Notes: generated by a model from the letters alone, not told the origin. A stretch of 64,000 nucleotides of DNA from an uncultured Ruminiclostridium sp. (GCA_947594425.1 CANQED010000009.1:1-64000); one strand, 5' to 3'. Positions 43,951 through 52,693 are shown, counted from the stretch's first letter. A program made the numbers and translations.

Positions 43951-45326
43951 TAGTTATTCCCCTTAAAGTCTATTCCGTTTCTTTCCAACGAGCGGAAAAT
44001 CTTTTTTATAATAGCCTGTAAAGACTCATAATTCTCCTCACTAACATCCGAAAACTCATATTCAAGCCAATCTTCGTATAAAAAAGCAAACGCCTTTTTA
44101 AGTTCTGAACGCACCTTCTCTGCTTCAAGCGATGACTCGCGGCTGTTTATCTTATACACGTCATTCAGCTTGTTGTCAAGGTCCGAAATCTGACTTTCAA
44201 GAGATAAAATCCTGCTTTTAAGTTCATCATTTTCGGTTTTGGCAGCCATTAAAGATTGATTTACAGCTTGGTATTCGGCTTTCTGTTCAAATAACCGATC
44301 CTCTAAATGAGCGATTTTAGCTTTTAATGATTCATTCTCGATGCCTATTTCGCGGCTCTTATTTATCTCGCCTTTAATGGATTCAAGCATCTTGCCGATA
44401 GGTGAGATCATACCGGTAAAAGCTGTTATTATCGCTTCCTGCTCTTTATTTATATCACTTTTTATGCTTTCATATATCGCTTTATCGGTGCTCTTTCTTG
44501 TATGTGCTTTATCTAAAGCAGTTGGTGGGTCGGAATTATCTTTAGATGATGTATCAGCCTTTATATCTAAAGCGGACAAGGGTTTATCTGCTGATGCCGA
44601 ATTTTTCTTTTTGACAGGTTTGCCTGCTTCGGTCAGCTCTTGTTTAGAAACAACAGATCGCTCTATATTAGCCGAACTATCCTGTTTAACAGAAGCATCG
44701 ACACCCATAGTTTTGATAATACCGTATTTCTTACCCCATTCGGTGATAAGATGTTCGTATTTCGCTTTCGTTAGATCCGGATAAATGCTGTTTATTACAT
44801 TCCATATGTTTATCAAGGACTTTTTGCTTATATTTGAATAATCAAGCAGGAAAATCTCTCCTGCGCTGTTATTGATAAGATTATAAAATTTACTTTTATT
44901 TCTGTCGGATTTAGCAGCAAAGCCGGCTATAAACTCAACCAACTTCGGCAGAATAGAAGAATGATAAGATTCCTCCTTATAACATTTTATTGTTGAAACA
45001 ATAGCGGGCGCAAATTTAGAAACATAGTATTGGGATAATTTTGCTTCGGTGTCGGTTGCAAGAAATTCACTCAATATATCTTCTACAGCGTGTAAAGGCA
45101 GCGTCTTGACTTTCGTAAGATCTTCAAAAAAACGTACGGAAACTTCCGCCGAAAATCTTGCAAGCTCGACCGCAACATCATGCAGACTTCCGTCTTTTGA
45201 TAACATAATGTCCGTAACAAGCTGAGCCACAGCTTTAGTTTTTCCGCCATTTAATGTATTCTTATTATCTTTATATTCTTGATAATAGTTATCAAGCTGT
45301 ACTTTAATCTCATTTAAATTTCCCAT
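43950..45326 (-). CDS. coiled-coil protein partnered with the Hsp70-like ATPase
   Basis: A 458-aa cytoplasmic protein without a recognisable enzyme domain. Residues about 1-205 are helical, about 206-280 are Lys/Ser/Asp-rich and likely disordered, and about 300-400 are a long heptad coiled coil (ESLKAKIAHLEDRLFEQK, LESQISDLDNKLNDVY). The last 55 residues (KKAFAFLYEDWLEYEF on) form a small helical domain. The coiled coil plus small C-terminal domain, translationally coupled to an Hsp70, suggests a GrpE-like exchange factor or scaffold; this is inference. The start at 45326 has GAGGAG upstream; the longer frame's GTG falls in that site. Confidence 0.7.
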   Translation of the reverse strand: MGNLNEIKVQLDNYYQEYKDNKNTLNGGKTKAVAQLVTDIMLSKDGSLHDVAVELARFSAEVSVRFFEDLTKVKTLPLHAVEDILSEFLATDTEAKLSQYYVSKFAPAIVSTIKCYKEESYHSSILPKLVEFIAGFAAKSDRNKSKFYNLINNSAGEIFLLDYSNISKKSLINIWNVINSIYPDLTKAKYEHLITEWGKKYGIIKTMGVDASVKQDSSANIERSVVSKQELTEAGKPVKKKNSASADKPLSALDIKADTSSKDNSDPPTALDKAHTRKSTDKAIYESIKSDINKEQEAIITAFTGMISPIGKMLESIKGEINKSREIGIENESLKAKIAHLEDRLFEQKAEYQAVNQSLMAAKTENDELKSRILSLESQISDLDNKLNDVYKINSRESSLEAEKVRSELKKAFAFLYEDWLEYEFSDVSEENYESLQAIIKKIFRSLERNGIDFKGNN

Positions 45327-45337
45327 TATAAATCTCC

Positions 45338-48211
45338 TCACCGACTAATAATAGTTATCATATCATCATCTATCTGACAATATCTTTTTACCGCTGATGT
45401 AATCGTCTGTAAATCAGAAAGCGTGGAAACGGCTGTTATCTGTAATCCGTTGGACAACCTGTTACAACCGTCTACAGGCACCGGCTTTCGATAAAAAACG
45501 CTGTTTCCATGCAGCAGAATATCTTGTTCGTTCATACGCGCCATTTTAAACGGCTTGCAGTTGATAGAAAACTCACATACCTTATTCAACGCATCGGAAT
45601 AATCGTAAGCCCTGATCACATTTCCGTTAAGCCTAAGAATAACATTTCTTGCGTCAGAGTCTTCTTTCGGCGGCTCATACTCAACGGTCTTTGTAATTGG
45701 AGTTTCTGCAGCATTTTTCATTGGATCTTTTGTATAATCTTCAGCTTTATCAGAAGCTCCTACAGATGCTTCGGTTTTTTTCTCGGCCCGGACAAGAGTA
45801 TAATAGCCGTCCTCCGTCCCACAAAGCTCAGAGCACCCGGACATTAACGCTTCGATCTCATCTTCTGACACATTAGTGTAGCCCTTATGAGAAAGCAGCG
45901 ACTTTACTTCATATGCTCCAAATCCATCCTCATATTGCAGAGCATCTATGTTTTCGTTGATCACTTCAATAATTGCATCTATTGTCAACGCCGCGCCATT
46001 TTTGGGATCAAAAGTACAATCTGCTGTTGGTTCTTCGTGTATAAAGACAGGAGAAGCTGTATGAACAGGTTCGGAAATAATATCCTCAGACCGGTTATTT
46101 TCAATGTTCTCAGGCTCGACGTCCTGTTGGGAGATCAATGCTTTGTTCACAATATAGCAGCCTTTGCCTACCAACTGAAACCTTTTATCCACCAACAGGA
46201 TCTTAGCCATTTCAAACAAGTCTATTGTTTTTCCGTAATACTTTTTGATAAGCTCACGGAGGTTCTTTGTAGAAATACCGCCCTTATGCTCGCAATATTT
46301 AGTAACCTCGGGCGCATCGGTTAGCAATATTTCGACCAGAGCATCACCCAAGACAAACGGTTTTACGGTGTTTGGAGTGAAAAGAACAGATGCAGGAGAA
46401 TTTTCAGCATTTATGCTTGGATCCTTTGCCCGGGTCAATTCTTGATCATAATCAAGATCAATCTTTTGTTCAGAAGTCGAAATTTCGGAAGGCGGCTTAA
46501 GGTCGGCTGTTACATCATCATTATAACCATCAGGCAAAACAATTTCATTATCTTCTTCCTGTGCGGAATATTTTATGATCATTTGTTCATCGCCAATAGA
46601 GCAAAGCTCCATCAAACATTTGATATGCTTGATTATATCAGCAGCAGATAAGTTGCCTTCTGCAAAGAAATTTTCAGATACTCTTATCGGTCTGCGCAAT
46701 TTATTGCTATTACTTTTATCGGTAAAATCAATGCGATGACCGTATATTGACCTTCCGTTCAAGCTTTTTATTATGTCGGAATATGTATTATCAGCATATA
46801 GCAGGATAAGAAATTGTTTATATAAATCAAACCAGCTTTTCACAGAATATTGCCGTTCGTTAAAAATAAACACACACGGCTTATAGTAAGTGCAGTTATG
46901 AGGATTTTCAAAATCCACTGTTTTAACAATATAAGGCAGCGTACTTACGGGCGGCTGATAATGCTTCTTATCTGATGTATTTTTAAGCCCTAAAACAGAA
47001 ATATCGGCAAATTGGGCGAACTTACTTAAAGATATGCTAAAGCCGTTATGCCTTCGATCGTTAGCGTCTATATACTCGCTTCTCTTAATAAGCGCCTCTA
47101 TTATAATTGCGGCATTATCTGTAGATGTCGCACCGAGAATATTTTGCCTTATGCCAAAAATGTTTTGGTATAGTTTTTCTATGCTATGTATGTTTGATAT
47201 ATATTGCTTAGCTGTCGTGTCGGTCAAGCCACCCACAGATACGAGCCAGTCAAAGAATGCCTGTTCCGTTAGCTGAGGTCGGTCAGGTAAAACGTCAGTC
47301 TCAAGTTCCGGCGTTATATCCGAAACAAATTGAGTGTCATCATATTCATAGGCTGATACATTTGCTTCTTCTTGAGCAGATTTTTTCTTTTCAGCGTCAT
47401 GATTATTAAGGAGCGGCGTATTTATTTGTGCGGTTATATCGACATAATCTTGAGCAACATCGATAAGGGATACTAAAAGCTCATCATATAGGCGAAATCT
47501 CTTTCTTCTTTCACGAATTTCACTCTGTACACGATGGTATTCTTCCTCATCATCAATATCGAGAGATCCATTATACGCTTTTTGTATCTTCTTCAAGACG
47601 TCACTAATATCCGTCTGCAATTTATTGAGATAAATATCTGTATACTCTTTAGTGATTGGAATAATGCTGTCTGCATTCGGCTTAATTGCATGGTTTTGAA
47701 TGACATCTTTTGAGCATAAAAGCAACTTTTGTACTAATCGAGCCCTATCCAACACTGATAATAATTCTTCAACATTAACCTTGTCAGAATAAATAAATGT
47801 AAGATATTCTTTTGTTGTTTGATCATAAACATTAACTATATTCTGAACAAAACCGAGGATATCGGATTCTATTTCTTCCTCTTTGCGGCATACCAATTCG
47901 CAATTAATTTTAACTATAAGTTTTGGCGTTTCAGGATCGAGGTCTGCTTTTAATATATCAACAGAAAAAGCATATCTTCCACTATCTATTGCTTGAGCAT
48001 ATAAGTAAGCATAGCTTTTGGGAAGAAAGCCGAGTTCTTCCCCATCATCGGTAACTAATATGACGGCATTGTGATCATAAGGATTGTCGTTTTGATGTTT
48101 AAGTATAAGAGTTTTTTGAAAAAGCTCAGGCCGTAAATTAAATGCGAGATCTTCATATTGCGCTACGACTATCTCTATTACAGTTTCGCTTTGTATATCA
48201 ATATCGTTCAT
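45338..48211 (-). CDS. HIRAN-domain multidomain protein
   Basis: A 957-aa protein, first gene of the operon. A HIRAN domain (about residues 15-95: LKHQNDNPYDHNAVILV, GEELGFLPKSYAYLYAQ) recognises DNA ends or stalled forks in other proteins. Then come a charged helical region, a segment like the core-binding domain of tyrosine recombinases (AFFDWLVSVGGLTDTTAKQY, about 313-350) without any recombinase catalytic part, and two winged-helix-like segments (about 640-690 and 765-800). The C terminus is unassigned. It probably senses DNA and recruits the helicases. The start at 48211 has GAAAGG upstream; an upstream ATG at 48253 coincides with the predicted transcription start. Confidence 0.75.
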   Translation of the reverse strand: MNDIDIQSETVIEIVVAQYEDLAFNLRPELFQKTLILKHQNDNPYDHNAVILVTDDGEELGFLPKSYAYLYAQAIDSGRYAFSVDILKADLDPETPKLIVKINCELVCRKEEEIESDILGFVQNIVNVYDQTTKEYLTFIYSDKVNVEELLSVLDRARLVQKLLLCSKDVIQNHAIKPNADSIIPITKEYTDIYLNKLQTDISDVLKKIQKAYNGSLDIDDEEEYHRVQSEIRERRKRFRLYDELLVSLIDVAQDYVDITAQINTPLLNNHDAEKKKSAQEEANVSAYEYDDTQFVSDITPELETDVLPDRPQLTEQAFFDWLVSVGGLTDTTAKQYISNIHSIEKLYQNIFGIRQNILGATSTDNAAIIIEALIKRSEYIDANDRRHNGFSISLSKFAQFADISVLGLKNTSDKKHYQPPVSTLPYIVKTVDFENPHNCTYYKPCVFIFNERQYSVKSWFDLYKQFLILLYADNTYSDIIKSLNGRSIYGHRIDFTDKSNSNKLRRPIRVSENFFAEGNLSAADIIKHIKCLMELCSIGDEQMIIKYSAQEEDNEIVLPDGYNDDVTADLKPPSEISTSEQKIDLDYDQELTRAKDPSINAENSPASVLFTPNTVKPFVLGDALVEILLTDAPEVTKYCEHKGGISTKNLRELIKKYYGKTIDLFEMAKILLVDKRFQLVGKGCYIVNKALISQQDVEPENIENNRSEDIISEPVHTASPVFIHEEPTADCTFDPKNGAALTIDAIIEVINENIDALQYEDGFGAYEVKSLLSHKGYTNVSEDEIEALMSGCSELCGTEDGYYTLVRAEKKTEASVGASDKAEDYTKDPMKNAAETPITKTVEYEPPKEDSDARNVILRLNGNVIRAYDYSDALNKVCEFSINCKPFKMARMNEQDILLHGNSVFYRKPVPVDGCNRLSNGLQITAVSTLSDLQTITSAVKRYCQIDDDMITIISR

Positions 48212-48259
48212 ATTATCAAACCTTTCGACAAAAAAGTCATCCGAATTACACATGCTTGT

Positions 48260-48288
48260 ATTATACCACATTTTTACTAAAATATCAA
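48260..48288 (-). promoter_or_regulatory. promoter of the six-gene operon
   Basis: Minus strand TTGATA (48283-48288), 17-bp spacer, TATAAT (48260-48265), 49 bp before the HIRAN gene start. Confidence 0.8.
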
Positions 48289-48308
48289 TAGCTCGTGTCA
48301 TTTTTCGT

Positions 48309-48361
48309 CTGTAAAAATACAATATTTGTTTACAGTTTTAAAGTTTTGAAATCACTGTAAA
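48309..48361. promoter_or_regulatory. three TTTACAG/CTGTAAA boxes upstream of the operon
   Basis: CTGTAAA at 48309-48315, TTTACAG at 48329-48335 and CTGTAAA at 48355-48361. The last two extend to a perfect 9-bp inverted repeat, GTTTACAGT (48328-48336) and ACTGTAAAC (48354-48362). They lie just upstream of the -35, a plausible activator or repressor site. Confidence 0.55.
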
Positions 48362-48415
48362 CTTGTAGGTATGAATATGAAAAAGATATTCGCTTATCCT
48401 AAATTTAGTCAAAAA

Positions 48416-48495
48416 ACACCGTCCACGAGATGGCTAAGGACGAGGCAAGACACGGAAAGGCATTCGAGGGGTTGCTTAAGAGGTATTTTAAGTAA
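48416..48495 (+). pseudogene. rubrerythrin 3' fragment
   Basis: The last 26 codons and stop of a rubrerythrin gene, with one base different from the intact copy at 29047. There is no start or upstream coding sequence. It marks the right edge of the island. Confidence 0.85.
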
Positions 48496-48501
48496 TACTT
48501 A
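48416..48501 (+). repeat. right direct repeat of the island
   Basis: Matches 29519-29604 at 85 of 86 bases, in the same orientation. Confidence 0.9.
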
Positions 48502-48516
48502 CGATAATAAAACAAG

Positions 48517-48547
48517 TCGGCACGGCGGAAGCTGTGCCGATGTTTTT
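48517..48547. terminator. bidirectional hairpin terminator at the island right edge
   Basis: TCGGCACGGC, loop GGAA, GCTGTGCCGA (10 pairs, one G-U), then TGTTTTT on the plus strand. It also follows the leftward ABC operon. Confidence 0.8.
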
Positions 48548-49616
48548 ATACACTAAGATTTTTTCTTTGCAAAAGGTATATAGCAAAATTCGCCGCAGCA
48601 GCGGTAACCGCAGCCGCGATAACGCTTAAAGTAAGCGAGGTTTCCGCCACCGCAAAGCCTGTCAGCTGCGCGCCTGCAAGCATAGTCTTAAGCCAATCCG
48701 GCAGCGCTTTTGCCGCAGCGAGCGGGATAAATATCACTGCCGCAGATACCGCAAGGCTCGCGTAGGTGTTCTTTACAAGGCGCTTGACAGTCAGCAGAAT
48801 AACGCACAGCGCCGCACTCCAGGTTATTCTTACCAGTAATATGAGCAGCAGATATTGCAATACCGTGACGTCATACCCGCAGTCTGCGAAAATTTCCATG
48901 CTGCATATCGGCATATTGAAATATTCCCCGCCGCAGCGCATGACAAGGCTCAGCATATCAAAGCCCATTGAAATAACGCACCCGACCGTGCAGAATATCA
49001 CCAACGCGGCAATGCCGAGGGCGCTGCGCTTTTGCCTGCCGTAAGGGGTCGCGCCCACCGACAGGCTCATGCCGTATAATTCGTCCGCGCTGAAAAACCT
49101 CAGCCCGAACACGATAATAAATACTAAAAACAGCGGATCGGCACCGAAGCCCGCGAGAAATTCCGACAGCGGGAGCTCGTAAAACCACCATGGCGTTTTA
49201 CCGCTTTCCGACAGCGAATCAAAATATTCACAATGTGCCGCCGCTCTTTCAAAAGCGGGATAGCGGTTACTTGCGCGGATAAGCTCGGTGTTGTAACGGT
49301 CGTATTCCTCCGCAGTGAGCTCTCCATTGGTAAAAGCGTCCGCCATTTCCCGCTCTTTAGAAATTATATCGTCCAACCTCGCCCGCTCGTCAAGTATGTA
49401 CTGCGATTTTTCGGGGGTATGCTCTCCGTACAACGTTTCGGTATATTCGCGGTAGAAATTCAGGTTAAAATCATACTCCGGCGGGTAGTACCATAGCATC
49501 ATTAACGGCTTTATCAGCATAAGTACAAGGAAAACTATTATGTTCACCGCTGTCAGCAGCTTTTTAAGCTCAAAACCGAGCAGCCGTGCCGTACCGCCGT
49601 GCATATTATTCTTCAT
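48546..49616 (-). CDS. ABC-2 type transporter permease
   Basis: A 356-aa membrane protein: one N-terminal helix (about residues 18-40), a large extracytoplasmic region of about 110 residues rich in Glu/Tyr/Arg, then five to six C-terminal helices. This is the layout of ABC-2 exporter permeases that work with a separate ATPase. The start ATG at 49616 overlaps the ATPase 3' end by 11 bp. Last gene of the four-gene transporter operon. Confidence 0.7.
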   Translation of the reverse strand: MKNNMHGGTARLLGFELKKLLTAVNIIVFLVLMLIKPLMMLWYYPPEYDFNLNFYREYTETLYGEHTPEKSQYILDERARLDDIISKEREMADAFTNGELTAEEYDRYNTELIRASNRYPAFERAAAHCEYFDSLSESGKTPWWFYELPLSEFLAGFGADPLFLVFIIVFGLRFFSADELYGMSLSVGATPYGRQKRSALGIAALVIFCTVGCVISMGFDMLSLVMRCGGEYFNMPICSMEIFADCGYDVTVLQYLLLILLVRITWSAALCVILLTVKRLVKNTYASLAVSAAVIFIPLAAAKALPDWLKTMLAGAQLTGFAVAETSLTLSVIAAAVTAAAANFAIYLLQRKNLSV

Positions 49617-50340
49617 GGCTGTCCGCCTTTTGCCCGAAGCTTGACATATACATTTCTTCAAGAGCGTCGGTGTGGCTTTGGATATTCTTATCGTTCACCA
49701 CCGTTCGGATAAGCTGTCCGTTTTTGATAAACAGCGTATGATCCGCCACCGCCTCTATATCCGAAATGATGTGAGTGGCGAGTATCACGGTGCGGGTTTT
49801 GCCCATTTCGCGGATAAGATTTTTGAACCTGACGCGTTCCTCGGGATCAAGTCCCGCGGTGGGCTCGTCGAATATCACCACCTCCGGCTCTCCGATAAGC
49901 GTCACCGCGATGCCGAGCCGCCGCTTCATTCCGCCCGAAAAGCCGCCTACGCGCTTTTTCGCCGAGGAGAGAAGATTTACCCCGTCCAGCGCCTGTTCGA
50001 CAGTTTCGGCGTTGTATTTTCCGCCTTTTAACAGCGTGAAATATTTTATCACGTCCGCTGCGGTAAAAGAGTGGTAAAAATCTATATCCTGCGGCATAAA
50101 GCCGAGCACCTTGCGAAAATCCGCGCCGAGCGAATATATATCCTCCCCGCCATAGGTTATCCTGCCCGAAGTCGGACGGATAATATCGGCGATACACTTC
50201 ATCGGCGTGGACTTGCCGCTGCCGTTAGGACCGAGCAGACCGTATATTCCGAGCCCGAGTTCGGCGGAAAATCTGTCCAAGGCGTTTAAGCCTCCGTAGC
50301 TTTTGGTGACTTTATCAAAGATAAGAGTTTTGCTTTCCAT
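49606..50340 (-). CDS. ABC transporter ATP-binding protein
   Basis: A 244-aa ATPase. Walker A GLLGPNGSGKST (about 34-45), Q-loop LGFMPQDIDFYHSFTA, signature VGGFSGGMKRRLGIA and Walker B VVIFDEPTAGLDP, with the switch His in ILATHIISD. It is of the class that powers ABC-2 permeases. Its start lies 55 bp inside the end of the preceding permease gene. It energises the two permeases encoded on either side. Confidence 0.93.
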   Translation of the reverse strand: MESKTLIFDKVTKSYGGLNALDRFSAELGLGIYGLLGPNGSGKSTPMKCIADIIRPTSGRITYGGEDIYSLGADFRKVLGFMPQDIDFYHSFTAADVIKYFTLLKGGKYNAETVEQALDGVNLLSSAKKRVGGFSGGMKRRLGIAVTLIGEPEVVIFDEPTAGLDPEERVRFKNLIREMGKTRTVILATHIISDIEAVADHTLFIKNGQLIRTVVNDKNIQSHTDALEEMYMSSFGQKADSHEE

Positions 50341-51491
50341 CTTATATCAGCGCTCCTTCCGTATAGCTTTGCAGATATTATTATCGCCGCCGCTACAAAG
50401 ATCACGGTAACAGCCATAGTTACGGCAAATCTCGGTACTGCGGCCGTAAACAGCAGAGTATGATCAAACCTGCTTATAAACGGCATAACGTCGGTAAGAC
50501 TTAGTGGGAAAAACATTCTCAGCGTATTGCCAAGCTCCGCCGTTTCGCCCGACATAGAGGACAGGTAATTTATATATCCCGTTCCCGCATAAGCCGCCGC
50601 GCCGAGGATAAGCCCGACGACCGTCCCGCGAACGGGGCTTGCCGCTCGTATACAAACAAGAGAAGTAATAAACACCCCGAACATCAAGCCGAAAAATTCC
50701 GTTAAATAAGTCAGAAAATACAGCCCCGCTACCGTTAAATTATACGGGCAATATTCCAACATTTCATGCGACTGCACCGGAGCGAAAAGGTCTATTTTGA
50801 ACACAAGCGCGCCGGTCATAAGCTCGGTAAGCAGCATTACCGCAAGCAATAAAAATATCACGGCGGTAAGGGCGGATATTTTGCAAAGGTAAAGCGCCGC
50901 TCTGCCTTTTTGTGCGGAATATACAACGCCGCGCTCGCAGCACAACAGATAAGCCGTAAGCAATGCCACCCACGCCGTCAACACCGCGCCGAACAGCTGC
51001 GGATCGCTGTGCGGGGAAAAGAATGCCGCGAATACCTCTTTATTTACTATTTCCGGTTTTATTACGGTGTTATAAGCTGATACCGCGCTTTGGTATAAGG
51101 TGCGACGCTCTGAGCTTTCGGCGTTTCTCATAACGAGATTGCGCTTTACCATATCTCTCATATCACTTTTGTATTGTTCGGCATATTCCGATTGAGAAAC
51201 GATACTACTTTCGATAAAATAATCTTTTGATAGTTGATATGAATTTGAACCGCTGCCAAGCGCGGTATAATATTCCTCGCTCTCTTTTGCATTGCGCTCT
51301 TTGAGCTCGGACAAATATTCTTCGGTAAGCGGATGAGCTTTAATATATTCGTCGAACTCGGCGGCGCTGCGCACATTCTCTTCGTTAAAAATGCAGCCCG
51401 CAAGCTGTAATACGAACATCAGCAGCACAATGGCGGTGCTTATGACAAACAATTTTGACCTGATGAGTTTTCTAAGCTCAAACAAAAACAT
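50286..51491 (-). CDS. ABC-2 type transporter permease
   Basis: A 401-aa membrane protein with an N-terminal helix (about 13-32), a polar extracytoplasmic domain (about 33-160) and six C-terminal helices, the same layout as the other permease of the operon; the pair probably forms a heterodimer. Start at 51491 with AGGGAGGG 7 bp upstream, overlapping the 3' end of the lipoprotein gene region; the longer frame starts upstream of that site. The C terminus overlaps the ATPase start. Confidence 0.7.
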   Translation of the reverse strand: MFLFELRKLIRSKLFVISTAIVLLMFVLQLAGCIFNEENVRSAAEFDEYIKAHPLTEEYLSELKERNAKESEEYYTALGSGSNSYQLSKDYFIESSIVSQSEYAEQYKSDMRDMVKRNLVMRNAESSERRTLYQSAVSAYNTVIKPEIVNKEVFAAFFSPHSDPQLFGAVLTAWVALLTAYLLCCERGVVYSAQKGRAALYLCKISALTAVIFLLLAVMLLTELMTGALVFKIDLFAPVQSHEMLEYCPYNLTVAGLYFLTYLTEFFGLMFGVFITSLVCIRAASPVRGTVVGLILGAAAYAGTGYINYLSSMSGETAELGNTLRMFFPLSLTDVMPFISRFDHTLLFTAAVPRFAVTMAVTVIFVAAAIIISAKLYGRSADIRWKAKLLSLIKSPKATEA

Positions 51492-51511
51492 AAGTTGTTC
51501 CCTCCCTAAAA

Positions 51512-52693
51512 TCATTCATACACAGTGGTTATTTTTTTATCAAAAATATCCGTGTAGCAGGTGGGCTCCTCCCCGTTTATGCCTAACGTTATCACAGCGT
51601 CCTCGCCGTCGGCGGATACTCTCAGCGCGATAAGCTCCATATTCGGCAGATACTCTACCGAGCCGATACCGTACAGTTCAACATTGTCTTTGCCGCCGCA
51701 AAGCGTTAACTTTTCCCGCTCGGATATATCCAAAATCAGCGTTTTTTCATTAGTGCTAAGGTCAAAGGTGTACAGCTTTGTATTGTTGTCGGCAAGGTAC
51801 AGCAGCTTATTTTTACCGTCGAGGAAATAAAAATTATTATCGCCGAAATCCTCTATCAAGACTCGTACATCCTCGCCGTTCAGGTCGCAGCTTTGCAAGG
51901 AATAACCGTTGTCATTTTTCACTACACAGTATATCCTGCCGTTAAAATACGCGGGGGATCTTGCGTTCTGCCGAAAATCGCACAGCTTTGTAACATTGCG
52001 CTCTTTTAAGTCTATCGCCCATGCACAGGACATTGACGACGAAAAAAGCCTGCCGTCCTCCATAAGCGCGATACTCCCCGAAAGCCACATCTCCTCAGGC
52101 TTTTTGAGCGGCTCGCTCAACAGCTTTCCGTCAAGGCTCAGAGAAAACCAGTAATCAGGACCGGAGCAGTATACCGTTTCACCGTCGGTAAACAGCGGGT
52201 TAAACCCTCCGACCGTGCCGTATACTTCCTTTTCGTAATCGTCCGTATAGGTGTTTAGGTAAAGCTCCGTTACTTCGCCGTTTTCGCTCAGGACCAGACG
52301 AAAGCCGTCATTTTTCTCGGCGCAGGGTCGCACCTGAAGCAGCCCGCCGTCGCAGGCGATACAACCGCTTATCGTTGCTTCGCTCGGTATTCCCGACATT
52401 ATAACGCTTTCGCAGGAAGTCGTATTATGCGCACAGCCGGGTATACCGCATAAGAAATCGGAAGTCTTATTCACGGTATCTATTTTGTAGATTCCGGTGT
52501 AAATATATCTTCCGTCGGCGGTAAAATCGTTCACCTGCCGCACTCTTACGTCGGTATCGGCGGGAAAGGGCGCGTCTTCCGCGGCTTCTTCGGGTATTTC
52601 GATATACTCTCCGTAAGTTGTACTGCAAGACGTCAGCAAAAGCGCGGACAGAAAGCAAAAAAGCGCTGAAACAACTAAAGAATTTTTCCTCAT
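51512..52693 (-). CDS. lipoprotein with CxxPGCxH motif, ABC-operon leader
   Basis: A 393-aa lipoprotein (lipobox LLTSC, Cys23) whose body is a repeated beta-strand pattern, probably a beta-propeller. A DFLCGIPGCAHNTTSCES motif follows at about residue 80. It is paralogous to the protein at 53096: both share the CxxPGCxHxxxxC motif, LYLNTYTDDYEKEVYG or its equivalent and the C-terminal LGINGEEP. It is the first gene of the transporter operon and could be a surface sensor or substrate-delivery protein; no function is known. Confidence 0.7.
   Translation of the reverse strand: MRKNSLVVSALFCFLSALLLTSCSTTYGEYIEIPEEAAEDAPFPADTDVRVRQVNDFTADGRYIYTGIYKIDTVNKTSDFLCGIPGCAHNTTSCESVIMSGIPSEATISGCIACDGGLLQVRPCAEKNDGFRLVLSENGEVTELYLNTYTDDYEKEVYGTVGGFNPLFTDGETVYCSGPDYWFSLSLDGKLLSEPLKKPEEMWLSGSIALMEDGRLFSSSMSCAWAIDLKERNVTKLCDFRQNARSPAYFNGRIYCVVKNDNGYSLQSCDLNGEDVRVLIEDFGDNNFYFLDGKNKLLYLADNNTKLYTFDLSTNEKTLILDISEREKLTLCGGKDNVELYGIGSVEYLPNMELIALRVSADGEDAVITLGINGEEPTCYTDIFDKKITTVYE

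Larger units (their letters stand above)
29519..48501. mobile_element. defence island bounded by 86-bp direct repeats
   Basis: The direct repeats enclose about 18.9 kb holding only two rightward restriction-modification-like genes and six leftward genes of a DrmAB-type operon. No integrase, recombinase, transposase or plasmid gene was found inside, so either integration occurred in trans, or a second rubrerythrin gene was mostly replaced by homologous recombination. The six-gene operon is visibly more AT-rich than the flanks. Confidence 0.7.

Noticed and set aside
48212-48322. Longer N terminus for the HIRAN protein
   Set aside because: It would start upstream of or at the predicted transcription start and has no ribosome-binding site; 48211 has GAAAGG.
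29519-48501. Prophage or integrative conjugative element
   Set aside because: No integrase, capsid, terminase, relaxase or conjugation gene found; content is defence only.
48371-48556. 61-aa rightward ORF next to the island edge
   Set aside because: It reads the rubrerythrin tail repeat and hairpin in the wrong frame; no ribosome-binding site and no similarity.
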